This document shows, piece after piece, positions 1 through 4,892 of a stretch of 5,288 nt of DNA. The DNA comes from Polynucleobacter meluiroseus (GTDB lineage Bacteria; Verrucomicrobiota; Verrucomicrobiia; Opitutales; UBA953), in assembly GCA_943323725.2 (NCBI GenBank), contig CALPIW020000134.1, positions 1 through 5,288 on the forward strand, given 5' to 3'. Under the pieces are notes generated by a model, which was not told where the DNA came from, did not search any database, and saw nothing but the letters and a program-made list of their open reading frames with translations. The translations under genes were made by a program, and so were the position numbers. The first letter of the stretch is position 1; each line of letters opens with the position of its first letter.

Positions 1-2
1 AC

Positions 3-137
3 GGCTTGCCGTCAGAATGGGTCCCGCAGATTAAGGCCCTCCAGGTGCTGCGCGACGATCTGCGCCGGCACGACAACAGCTGCGCCATTTCGGCAACCTC
101 AGCATATGGAGTATTACACGGGGTTGCTATGTCGTAA
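3..137 (+). CDS. C-terminal fragment of an unrecognised protein
   Basis: An open frame enters from the left edge and stops at TAA 135-137, giving 44 residues. The first part (GLPSEWVPQIKALQVLRDDL, then RRHDN) looks like real protein: a charged, probably helical stretch in which 23 of the first 27 codons end in G or C. From about residue 28 only 7 of 17 codons do, and the composition becomes bland (Ala, Ser, Gly). The stop lies inside a degenerate REP hairpin (130-155). I infer that the original 3' end may have been replaced or frameshifted, and that the last 15 or so residues may be junction sequence. I do not recognise the family. The opposite strand also has an open frame here (starting near 87), but its Arg/Ser-rich translation is less protein-like. 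Confidence 0.4.
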   Translation, partial: GLPSEWVPQIKALQVLRDDLRRHDNSCAISATSAYGVLHGVAMS

Positions 138-154
138 CGCGGTCCCGACCCTAC
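130..154 (-). repeat. Degenerate GTAG-type REP
   Basis: The 21 nt before CTAC (151-154) can be arranged as 9-3-9 with about six of nine pairs kept. Its place in the composite corresponds to the intact REP at 5002-5026 at a constant offset of 4872, and both share ACGCGGT followed by 5 nt and CCCTACC. It overlaps the stop codon of the upstream fragment. I read it as a decayed copy. Confidence 0.45.
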
Positions 155-166
155 CTCGATGCAGGC

Positions 167-191
167 GGATGCGATGTCATCGCATCCCTAC
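167..191 (-). repeat. GTAG-type REP hairpin
   Basis: A perfect 9-bp stem (GGATGCGAT, 167-175) pairs with 179-187 across the loop GTC, and CTAC (188-191) follows with no gap. Read on the minus strand this is GTAG then the hairpin. The same element recurs at 5039-5063. Confidence 0.8.
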
Positions 192-250
192 CTCATGCGG
201 CTCCCGCCACCTGCCACCCGTATCGGCGGCTTCGCCTCTGATGTGTTCCC

Positions 251-277
251 AACCGCCAACCGCTAACCGCCAACACC
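251..277. repeat. Heptamer tandem AACCGCY x3 plus partial unit
   Basis: AACCGCC (251-257), AACCGCT (258-264) and AACCGCC (265-271) are followed by a degenerate AACACC. This lies within the left composite and is absent from the shorter right copy. There is no coding signal. Confidence 0.75.
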
Positions 278-279
278 TG

Positions 280-328
280 ACTTTTGCACCTTTGCACAGG
301 CCGTAGGCCGGTTTGCACATTTGCACCC
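280..328 (+). repeat. TTTGCAC module, copy 1
   Basis: Four direct TTTGCAC heptamers start at 283, 291, 312 and 320 (steps of 8, 21 and 8). The central 21-nt step holds a small inverted repeat, GGCC-GTA-GGCC (299-309). The module recurs at 5097-5145 with identical spacing and three substitutions. The arrangement looks like a set of protein-binding half-sites or a replication-type array, but no function can be assigned. Translations of either copy contain the spurious string CTGRRP. Confidence 0.8.
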
Positions 329-353
329 GGACGCGACGCCGTCGCGCCCCTAC
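329..353 (-). repeat. GTAG-type REP hairpin
   Basis: A 9-3-9 hairpin (329-349, loop GCC) with one mismatch near the base is followed at once by CTAC (350-353). It sits directly after the TTTGCAC module, as does the element at 5147-5171 in the right composite, although the stem sequences differ. Confidence 0.75.
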
Positions 354-372
354 CCCATTACCTCGACGCCAC

Positions 373-404
373 GTGTCCTCAGGCCCTCGGGTCCTCGTGT
401 CCTC
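373..404 (+). repeat. Octamer tandem of the GTGTCCTC type, four units
   Basis: The four consecutive 8-mers are GTGTCCTC, AGGCCCTC, GGGTCCTC and GTGTCCTC. All end in CCTC or CCCTC. The tract lies between the left composite and the HAD start codon, in the presumed 5' leader, and is not present near 5190-5215. Confidence 0.75.
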
Positions 405-443
405 CACTCTTGCCCCTGCCCTCCCAATCCCTACCGTCAGGTC

Positions 444-992
444 ATGCTCGCGTGGCTTCGTTCCCTCTTCGCCCCGAAGACGCCCGCCGTCGACCTCAGC
501 CAGGCTCCGGCGGAGCCGACGCCGTCCGAGCGCGCTCCGTCCACCCGGCCGGCCAATCAGCAGGGCTGGATCGGGGTCGATCTGGACGGCACTTTGGCCG
601 AGGCGACCGCCTGGCAGGGCATGGACCACATCGGCCCGCCGGTACCTCTGATGATGCGCCGGGTCCGCCAGTGGCTCGATCGCGGCCTCCGCGTGAAGAT
701 CATGACGGCCCGCGCCGGCGACCCGGTCGGCATCGCCGCTACACAGGCCTGGCTGAAGGCCAACGGGCTGCCAGAGCTCGAGGTGACCGACAAGAAGGAC
801 TTCGGGATGATCGAACTCTGGGACGATCGCGCCATCCAAGTCGTGCAGAACCGCGGCATCTGCTTCCTGGGCACGTCCTATTTCGCCCGTCCGAAGGCCC
901 CGATCCTGCCAGATGAGGTTGCGGACCGCACCTTCATCCTCGTAGGTTCGGAACCGAAGCCGCCCGTCCCGGGCTCCAAGCACAGCGCATGA
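444..992 (+). CDS. HAD-superfamily hydrolase, small, phosphatase-like
   Basis: This encodes 182 residues of a HAD-fold (Asp-nucleophile) phosphohydrolase, probably cytoplasmic. Motif I is GVDLDGT at 44-50 (nucleophile D46, acid/base D48). Motif II is the Thr of IMTAR (T88). The motif III lysine is K117 or K118 in TDKKDF. Motif IV is WDDR (D127, D128). There is no large cap domain. The stretch from DFGMIELWDDRA resembles, from memory, small uncharacterised HAD proteins of phages and proteobacteria; the substrate is unknown. I chose ATG 444 because the frame further upstream (to 321) runs through repeats shared with 5097-5186. It has only a weak AGG (439-441) as ribosome site. Residues 12-40 are a Pro/Ala-rich linker. 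The stop overlaps the Rrf2 start (ATGA, 989-992), so the two genes are probably translationally coupled. Confidence 0.85.
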   Translation: MLAWLRSLFAPKTPAVDLSQAPAEPTPSERAPSTRPANQQGWIGVDLDGTLAEATAWQGMDHIGPPVPLMMRRVRQWLDRGLRVKIMTARAGDPVGIAATQAWLKANGLPELEVTDKKDFGMIELWDDRAIQVVQNRGICFLGTSYFARPKAPILPDEVADRTFILVGSEPKPPVPGSKHSA

Positions 993-1402
993 AAGCCTCC
1001 CTCAAACTCGAGTATTCCCTTCGCGTCCTCTCCCAGCTCGCCCGCCGCCACCGCGGCACGGCCGTCACGCGCATCGAAGAACTCGCCAGACTCGAGGACA
1101 TCCCGGCCAATTACCTGGTGCAGCTGCTGAACGAACTCCGCGAAGGCGGCCTCGTCGTCTCGAAGCGCGGCAAGACCGGCGGCTACCGTCTGGCCAAGGA
1201 CGCCGAGGACATCTCCCTCAAGCAGGTGCTCGCCGTCGTGGAGCCCGAGCTCATCGACACCAAGATCACGCTGAAGGGCGCCTCCGGACCCCAGGTCGCG
1301 GCGCTCTGGCGCGAAGTCTCGAAGCGTTTCGACAAATCGCTCACCGGTTTCACCGTCGCCCAGCTCGCGCTGACCGACGCGAGCAACGATTTCGAGATTT
1401 GA
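989..1402 (+). CDS. Rrf2-family transcriptional regulator, cysteine-free
   Basis: These 137 residues match the usual Rrf2 length. The N-terminal LKLEYSLRVLSQLAR helix, the winged HTH with its recognition region IPANYLVQLLNELREGGLV (38-56), and the wing SKRGKTGGYRLAK (58-70) are typical of Rrf2. So is the C-terminal helix with LWREV and TVAQLAL (107-128). Rrf2 proteins bind palindromic operators as dimers, and many (IscR, NsrR, RirA) sense Fe-S status or NO through three cysteines after the wing. This protein has no cysteine at all, so it cannot hold such a cluster and must sense something else or bind constitutively. It begins inside the HAD stop codon, so the two are one transcription unit. 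A perfect 9-3-9 hairpin starts 2 nt after the stop. The targets are unknown; the HAD gene and the downstream sulfatases are candidates by proximity only. Confidence 0.9.
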   Translation: MKASLKLEYSLRVLSQLARRHRGTAVTRIEELARLEDIPANYLVQLLNELREGGLVVSKRGKTGGYRLAKDAEDISLKQVLAVVEPELIDTKITLKGASGPQVAALWREVSKRFDKSLTGFTVAQLALTDASNDFEI

Positions 1403-1403
1403 G

Positions 1404-1424
1404 CGCTTCGGCGAAGCCGAAGCG
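1404..1424. repeat. Perfect 9-3-9 hairpin after the rrf2 stop, possible transcript end
   Basis: CGCTTCGGC (1404-1412) pairs perfectly with 1416-1424 around the loop GAA. The geometry equals that of the REP elements, but no GTAG or CTAC adjoins it. No T-run follows, so it is not a classical intrinsic terminator. It may still end or protect the HAD-Rrf2 transcript. Confidence 0.6.
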
Positions 1425-1459
1425 AGGTGACACGTGGGCAAGGTGACACGGTGACAAGG
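1425..1459 (+). repeat. AGGTGACAC short direct repeats
   Basis: AGGTGACAC occurs at 1425-1433 and 1441-1449, followed by GGTGACAAGG at 1450-1459 (periods 16 and 9). The last two units continue into the left arm of the inverted repeat that ends at 1487. Confidence 0.6.
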
Positions 1460-1670
1460 GGGAGTCATCAATCAAAGGGAAACCGGATAGGTCACCGGCC
1501 GCCGCAGGGCGGCCGAAGGTAGGGGCGTGGCTTCGCCGCGCCCTCCTTGGTTGAGTGCACGATAAATCGTGCCCCTACCCTCGTTCGCCCTGCGGCGAAC
1601 AAATGCCCCCCAGCTAATCATCCGGTCTCCGGTTTCCCATTGAGTTGATCATTCCCGCCACCCGTCACCT
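1441..1670. repeat. Large imperfect inverted repeat enclosing the first REPIN composite
   Basis: The left arm 1460-1487 and the right arm 1628-1656 are reverse complements at about 25 of 29 positions with one indel. The innermost part, GGGAAACCGGA against TCCGGTTTCCC, is exact. The symmetry continues outward: AGGTGAC at 1441-1447 faces GTCACCT at 1664-1670. The arms enclose about 140 nt containing the four-hairpin composite 1496-1600. The copy at 4893-4998 lacks these arms, so they belong to a separate element or insertion event. With 1671-1774 (no further repeats, one weak palindrome) this accounts for most of the 372-bp gap 1403-1774. Confidence 0.7.
1496..1600 (-). repeat. REPIN-like four-hairpin composite, copy 1 (inverted)
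   Basis: From left to right on the + strand it contains four hairpins. The first is CGGCCGCC/GGCGGCCG (1496-1515). Next is GTAG (1519-1522) abutting a 9-3-9 hairpin (1523-1543, loop TTC, one G-T wobble). Third is GCACGAT/ATCGTGC (1557-1572), followed by CTAC (1575-1578). Last is GTTCGCC/GGCGAAC (1583-1600, loop CTGC). The two GTAG hairpins face each other, as in REPINs (paired inverted REPs). Its reverse complement matches 4893-4998 at roughly 95 of 106 positions by eye. Most differences fall in the spacer between the two REPs and next to the outer hairpin. Confidence 0.8.
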
Positions 1671-1702
1671 GGGGCTGCCACCCGCCACCCGAAACGGATG
1701 CA

Positions 1703-1720
1703 ACTGTATCGTGACACAGT
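1703..1720. promoter_or_regulatory. Imperfect 18-bp palindrome upstream of sulfatase 1, operator candidate
   Basis: ACTGTATC (1703-1710) faces GACACAGT (1713-1720) across GT, with one mismatched pair. It lies 54 bp before the sulfatase start, outside the repeat families. Position and symmetry suit a dimeric regulator, but nothing ties it to the Rrf2 protein and no convincing -35/-10 pair was found. Confidence 0.25.
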
Positions 1721-1774
1721 GCCGCCCCTCCCCATGAGGATTGCCACGACTGCGGAAGAGCTCATCCTTTCCTC

Positions 1775-3277
1775 ATGCCCCTCCTCCGCCTCGCCAGCCT
1801 GCTGCTCGTGGGCTGCTTCGCCTCGCTCTTCGCCGCGGACCGTCCGCCCAACATCATCTTCGTGCTAGCCGACGACCTCGGCTGGACCGACCTCGGCGCC
1901 TTCGGGAGCAAGTATTACGAGACCCCGAATATCGACCGGCTCGCCGCGCAGGGCATGCGCCTGACCAACCACCACCACTGCCAGAACTGCGCCCCGACCC
2001 GCTCCGCCCTGCTCTCCGGCCAATACGGCGCCCGCACCGGCACCTACACGGTCGGCTCGATCGACCGCTTCGACTGGCAGGCCCGTCCGCTGCGCCCGGT
2101 CGATAACGTCACGAAGCTCTCGCTCGAGCGCGACACCTTCGCCGACCAGCTCAAGAAGGCCGGCTACGCGACCGCGATGTTCGGGAAGTGGCACCTCGGC
2201 GGCACGCCCGACTACCATCCGTCCAAGCGCGGCTTCGACGAGGCGATCGAATCCGAGGGCCGCCACTTCGATTTCGAGACCAAGCCGAAGACGGAATACC
2301 CGAAGGGCCAGTATCTCGCCGACTTCCTCACCGACAAAGCCGTCGACTTCATCCAGCGGAACCAGGCCAAGCCTTTCCTGCTCTACCTCCCGCACTTCGG
2401 CGTCCACTCGCCGTTCCAGGCCAAGCCGGAACTGATCGCGAAGTTCAAGGGCAAGCCCGGCGCCGGCGGACACAACAGCCCGACCTATGCCGCGATGATC
2501 GCGAGCGTCGACGAGAGCGTGGGCCGCGTGATGGCCAAGCTCGCTGAGCTCAAGCTCGCGGAAGACACGGTGTTCATCTTCGCGAGCGATAACGGCGGCG
2601 TCGGCGGCTACGACCGGCCCGACGGACTGATCCGCGAACCCGGCAAGGAAGCCAAGGGCAAGAAGGCGAAGGCCGGCGACGACGAAGACGGCGGCGGCAT
2701 CACCGACAACACCCCGCTGCGTAGCGGCAAGGGCAGCCTCTACGAAGGTGGCGTCCGCGTCCCCTTCATCGTCCGCTGGCCCGGCAAGGTCGCCGCCGGC
2801 TCCGCGCACGGCGCGCCCACGGCGCACGTCGACCTCTTCCCGACGCTCCTCGAACTCGCCGGCGCCGCGAAGCCGCGCCAAGTCCTCGACGGCGAGAGCC
2901 TCCTGCCGGTGATGCTGGGCAAGGCGCCTTCGCTGAAGCGCGACGCGATCTTCCAGCACTTCCCCGGCTACCTCGGATCCGGCCCCGGCCTCTGGCGCAC
3001 GACGCCGGTGAGCCTCATCCACGCCGGCGACTGGAAGCTCATGGAATACCTCGAAGACGGTCACCTCGAGCTCTACAACCTGAAAGACGACCTCGGTGAG
3101 ACGAAGAACCTCGCGACGACGAATCCCGATAAGGCCAAGGAACTCCACGCGCGCCTGATGGCCTGGCGCCAAGAGACCAACGCCCCGATGCCGACGCCCA
3201 ACAAGAAGACCGAAGCCGGCGAGACCGCCCCTAACGCGAAGAAAACAGGCAAGGGCAAGAAGAAGGCCGGCGCCTGA
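1775..3277 (+). CDS. Secreted S1-family sulfatase, arylsulfatase A / GalNAc-6-sulfatase-like
   Basis: These 500 residues probably hydrolyse sulfate esters on a sugar or polysaccharide outside the cytoplasm. Residues 1-21 form an export signal. LVGC (11-14) fits a lipobox, but the hydrophobic run continues to A21, so ordinary signal peptidase cleavage is also possible. Catalytic features: Ca-binding DD (33-34); CAPTR (72-76), whose C72 would become formylglycine; K138 and H140 in GKWHLGG; H211 in VHSPF; D272-N273 in SDNGG; K319 in RSGKG. The set is complete. A Lys/Asp-rich low-complexity insert (about 285-310) separates SDNGG from the K319 motif, and the C-terminus (476-500) is Lys-rich. A weak GGAAGAG (1754-1760) lies rather far from ATG 1775. 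The gene is probably cotranscribed with the next sulfatase. Maturation needs a formylglycine-generating enzyme encoded elsewhere. The exact substrate cannot be told. Confidence 0.93.
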   Translation: MPLLRLASLLLVGCFASLFAADRPPNIIFVLADDLGWTDLGAFGSKYYETPNIDRLAAQGMRLTNHHHCQNCAPTRSALLSGQYGARTGTYTVGSIDRFDWQARPLRPVDNVTKLSLERDTFADQLKKAGYATAMFGKWHLGGTPDYHPSKRGFDEAIESEGRHFDFETKPKTEYPKGQYLADFLTDKAVDFIQRNQAKPFLLYLPHFGVHSPFQAKPELIAKFKGKPGAGGHNSPTYAAMIASVDESVGRVMAKLAELKLAEDTVFIFASDNGGVGGYDRPDGLIREPGKEAKGKKAKAGDDEDGGGITDNTPLRSGKGSLYEGGVRVPFIVRWPGKVAAGSAHGAPTAHVDLFPTLLELAGAAKPRQVLDGESLLPVMLGKAPSLKRDAIFQHFPGYLGSGPGLWRTTPVSLIHAGDWKLMEYLEDGHLELYNLKDDLGETKNLATTNPDKAKELHARLMAWRQETNAPMPTPNKKTEAGETAPNAKKTGKGKKKAGA

Positions 3278-3306
3278 TTTCAGGCTTCGGACGGCCCGGG
3301 CCCGGG
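3272..3306. other. Short palindromes in the sulfatase-sulfatase spacer
   Basis: GCCTGA/TCAGGC (3272-3277 with 3280-3285) overlaps the first sulfatase's stop codon. CCCGGGCCCGGG (3295-3306) is a self-complementary 12-mer. Neither is followed by a T-run. They may slow ribosomes or RNase between the two cistrons, but the 42-bp gap still favours one transcript. Confidence 0.4.
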
Positions 3307-3310
3307 TTAT

Positions 3311-3316
3311 GGTGAG
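3311..3316 (+). promoter_or_regulatory. Shine-Dalgarno GGTGAG of sulfatase 2
   Basis: GGTGAG lies 3 nt before ATG 3320 but 9 nt before the in-frame ATG 3326. The spacing favours the second ATG as the true start, which would remove only Met-Pro. Confidence 0.5.
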
Positions 3317-3319
3317 CGC

Positions 3320-4807
3320 ATGCCTATGAGACGCGTCGCCCTCCTCATCGCCCTAGGTGTCGGCGTCGTCATCGCCGTCGCCCTCGTGATCTCCCGCGCG
3401 CCGAACGACCTCGCGCCGCGCCCCCCGAACGTGCTGTTCATCATGGCCGACGACCTCCGACTCGAGGCCGGCATGGGCGGACTGAGGGCCCACGCGCCCA
3501 ACCTGGTCCGGCTCAATGCGCGCGCGACTCGCTTCTACGCGACCTATTGCCAGCAGGCGGTCTGCAACCCCTCGCGCTCCTCGCTCCTGACAGGCCTGAG
3601 GCCGGATACCATCGGGCTCTGGAATAACTCGGTCCACTTCCGCCAGCTGCAGCCCGACGTGGTCACGTTGCCCCAGCGGTTCAAGCTCGCGGGCTACGAG
3701 ACGCGCGGCGTAGGCAAGATCTTCCACAACTGGCACACGGCGGAGAAAGGCGATGCGCGCGCCTGGAGCGCGCCGGAGTTCCTGCATTACGCCAACCATG
3801 GCGATGACGCGCCCATCGTCTCGGGCGCGCTGCCGCCGAACCAGGTGACCGGCGTCACCGGCCTGCGGAAATACGGCCAAGTGCCGATGACGGAATGCCG
3901 CGACGTGCCGGACGAGGCCTACTACGACGGACGCGTCGCCGCGGAGGCCGTACGCACGCTGGCCGAGGTCAAAGACCGGCCGTTCTTCCTCGCGGTCGGC
4001 TTCTGGAAGCCGCACGCGCCCTTCAACGCCCCGGCGAAATACTGGTCGCTCTACCGACGCGAACAGTTCGCGGACTACGACGGCCGTCGGCCGGCCGGCG
4101 CGCCCGCGCAGGCGTTCCACGAAAGTTCGGAGATCCTGGGCAAGAGCCGGCCACCGACCCCGGCGGAGGCGGCCGAGATGCGGCACGGTTATTTCGCCAA
4201 CATCGCCTACCTCGACGCCCAGGTCGGCAAGCTGCTCGACGCGCTCGACCGTTCCGGCGTCGCCGAGCGCACGGTGATCGTGTTCGTCTCCGACCACGGC
4301 TACCATCTGGGCGAGCACTCCCTGTGGGGCAAGACCTCCAACTTCGAGTTCGACGCCCGCGTGCCGTTGCTCATCTCGCTTCCCGGGCAGACCCGCGGTG
4401 CGATGACCGCGTCCTTCGCGGAGCTGATCGACCTCTACCCCACCCTGCTCGAGATCTGCGGCCTCCCGCGCAAGGACCGGCTGGACGGGACGAGCCTGCT
4501 GCCGGTGCTCCGGGATCCGGCGGCCACGGTCAAAGACACGGCCTTCACGCAGCACCCGCGGCCGGCTTATTTCGACCGCACCAAGGACGGACGCCCGACG
4601 ACCATGGGTTACTCCGTGCGCACCAAGGAGGGCCGCTACACCGAATGGCGGGATTGGACGACGGGCCAGCCCGTCGCCCGTGAGTTCTACGCCGCCGCGG
4701 ACGAACCGGCCGAGACCGTCAATCGCATCGACGACCCGGCCCATGCCGGCGCCGTGGCCGCCATGGAGAAGATGCTCCAGACCACCCACCCTCGCGTAGG
4801 TCACTGA
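3320..4807 (+). CDS. Exported or membrane-anchored S1 sulfatase, iduronate-2-sulfatase-like
   Basis: These 495 residues include the hydrophobic segment 6-24 behind MPMRR, with no clear cleavage site, so a signal anchor is as likely as a cleaved peptide. Family features: DD 44-45; CNPSR 82-86 (C82 to formylglycine) in CNPSRSSLLTGLRPDT; K133 and H136 in GKIFH; GFWKPHAPF 227-235; YFANIAYLDAQVGKLLDALD 291-310; D325-H326 in SDHGYHLGEH; K338 in WGKTSNFEFD. These strings are characteristic of bacterial iduronate-2-sulfatase-type enzymes, which act on uronate-2-sulfates. The true substrate here is not known, and many bacterial relatives act on algal or other polysaccharides. Trp229 stands where I recall human IDS having His229. 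The start is ATG 3320 or, by ribosome-site spacing, ATG 3326. It follows sulfatase 1 after 42 bp, so one operon is likely. Two enzymes of different subfamilies suggest stepwise desulfation of one polymer. Confidence 0.93.
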   Translation: MPMRRVALLIALGVGVVIAVALVISRAPNDLAPRPPNVLFIMADDLRLEAGMGGLRAHAPNLVRLNARATRFYATYCQQAVCNPSRSSLLTGLRPDTIGLWNNSVHFRQLQPDVVTLPQRFKLAGYETRGVGKIFHNWHTAEKGDARAWSAPEFLHYANHGDDAPIVSGALPPNQVTGVTGLRKYGQVPMTECRDVPDEAYYDGRVAAEAVRTLAEVKDRPFFLAVGFWKPHAPFNAPAKYWSLYRREQFADYDGRRPAGAPAQAFHESSEILGKSRPPTPAEAAEMRHGYFANIAYLDAQVGKLLDALDRSGVAERTVIVFVSDHGYHLGEHSLWGKTSNFEFDARVPLLISLPGQTRGAMTASFAELIDLYPTLLEICGLPRKDRLDGTSLLPVLRDPAATVKDTAFTQHPRPAYFDRTKDGRPTTMGYSVRTKEGRYTEWRDWTTGQPVAREFYAAADEPAETVNRIDDPAHAGAVAAMEKMLQTTHPRVGH

Positions 4808-4846
4808 CGCCAGCTTGAGTAGGGCTGACCGGCCTTGCGCAGCCGC

Positions 4847-4872
4847 GGTTGAGCGAGGGCGCTCAACCCTAC
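4847..4872 (-). repeat. GTAG-type REP variant with a 6-nt loop, downstream of the sulfatase operon
   Basis: GGTTGAGC (4847-4854) pairs perfectly with 4861-4868 around GAGGGC, and CTAC (4869-4872) abuts it. The 8-6-8 geometry differs from the usual 9-3-9. It lies 39 nt after the sulfatase 2 stop, and a minor CAGC/GCTG hairpin (4811-4827) comes before it. It has no T-run, so termination is only possible, not shown. Confidence 0.65.
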
Positions 4873-4892
4873 CCGATGCAACCACGCCGATC

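Larger units (their letters stand above)
130..368 (-). repeat. Left copy of REP / TTTGCAC composite repeat
   Basis: This fills most of the 306-bp gap between the left fragment and the HAD gene. In order it holds a decayed REP (130-153), a REP (167-191), a spacer with a weak hairpin and a heptamer tandem (195-279), the TTTGCAC module (280-328), a third REP (329-353), and a tail reading roughly TTACCTCGA. The same parts in the same order recur at 5002-5186. Positions 149-194 match 5021-5066 with one difference in 46. Positions 280-328 match 5097-5145 with three differences in 49. The two leading REPs start 37 nt apart in both copies. Each copy ends shortly before a start codon (444 and 5216). 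Strand is given for the GTAG side of the REPs. Confidence 0.75.

Noticed and set aside
106..306. Short + strand open frame
   Set aside because: It runs entirely through hairpins and tandem repeats, and the same peptide strings arise from the repeat copy near 5040-5150. It is low-complexity Cys/Arg/Pro-rich with no ribosome site.
428..435. Orphan CCCTACC before the HAD start as a further REP
   Set aside because: The preceding 21 nt do not pair in any 9-3-9 arrangement, so only the tail motif is present.
321..443. Upstream extension of the HAD gene to an ATG at 321
   Set aside because: The extra 41 residues are translated REP and octamer repeat, part of which is also present near 5150-5186 upstream of an unrelated gene. 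ATG 444 fits the HAD domain start.
284..916. + strand frame of 210 codons overlapping the HAD gene
   Set aside because: It is an Arg/Pro-rich shadow of the HAD gene in another frame, with its start in the TTTGCAC module. It has no recognisable domain.
1404..1424. Rho-independent terminator
   Set aside because: The stem is strong but the following sequence is AGGTGAC, not a T-run. It is kept as a hairpin rather than a terminator call.
1496..1600. Integron attC site
   Set aside because: The multiple hairpins superficially recall attC, but there are no R/L box core sites and no integrase in view. The GTAG-hairpin reading explains the structure better.
1640..1774. Sigma-70 promoter for the sulfatase operon
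   Set aside because: TTGAGT near 1640 and AT-poor downstream sequence give no -10 at proper spacing; nothing convincing was found.
1865..3172. Long minus-strand open frame opposite sulfatase 1
   Set aside because: GC-rich antisense shadow. The + strand carries every sulfatase motif, and the antisense translation is Val/Glu/Arg/Ala-biased without a domain.
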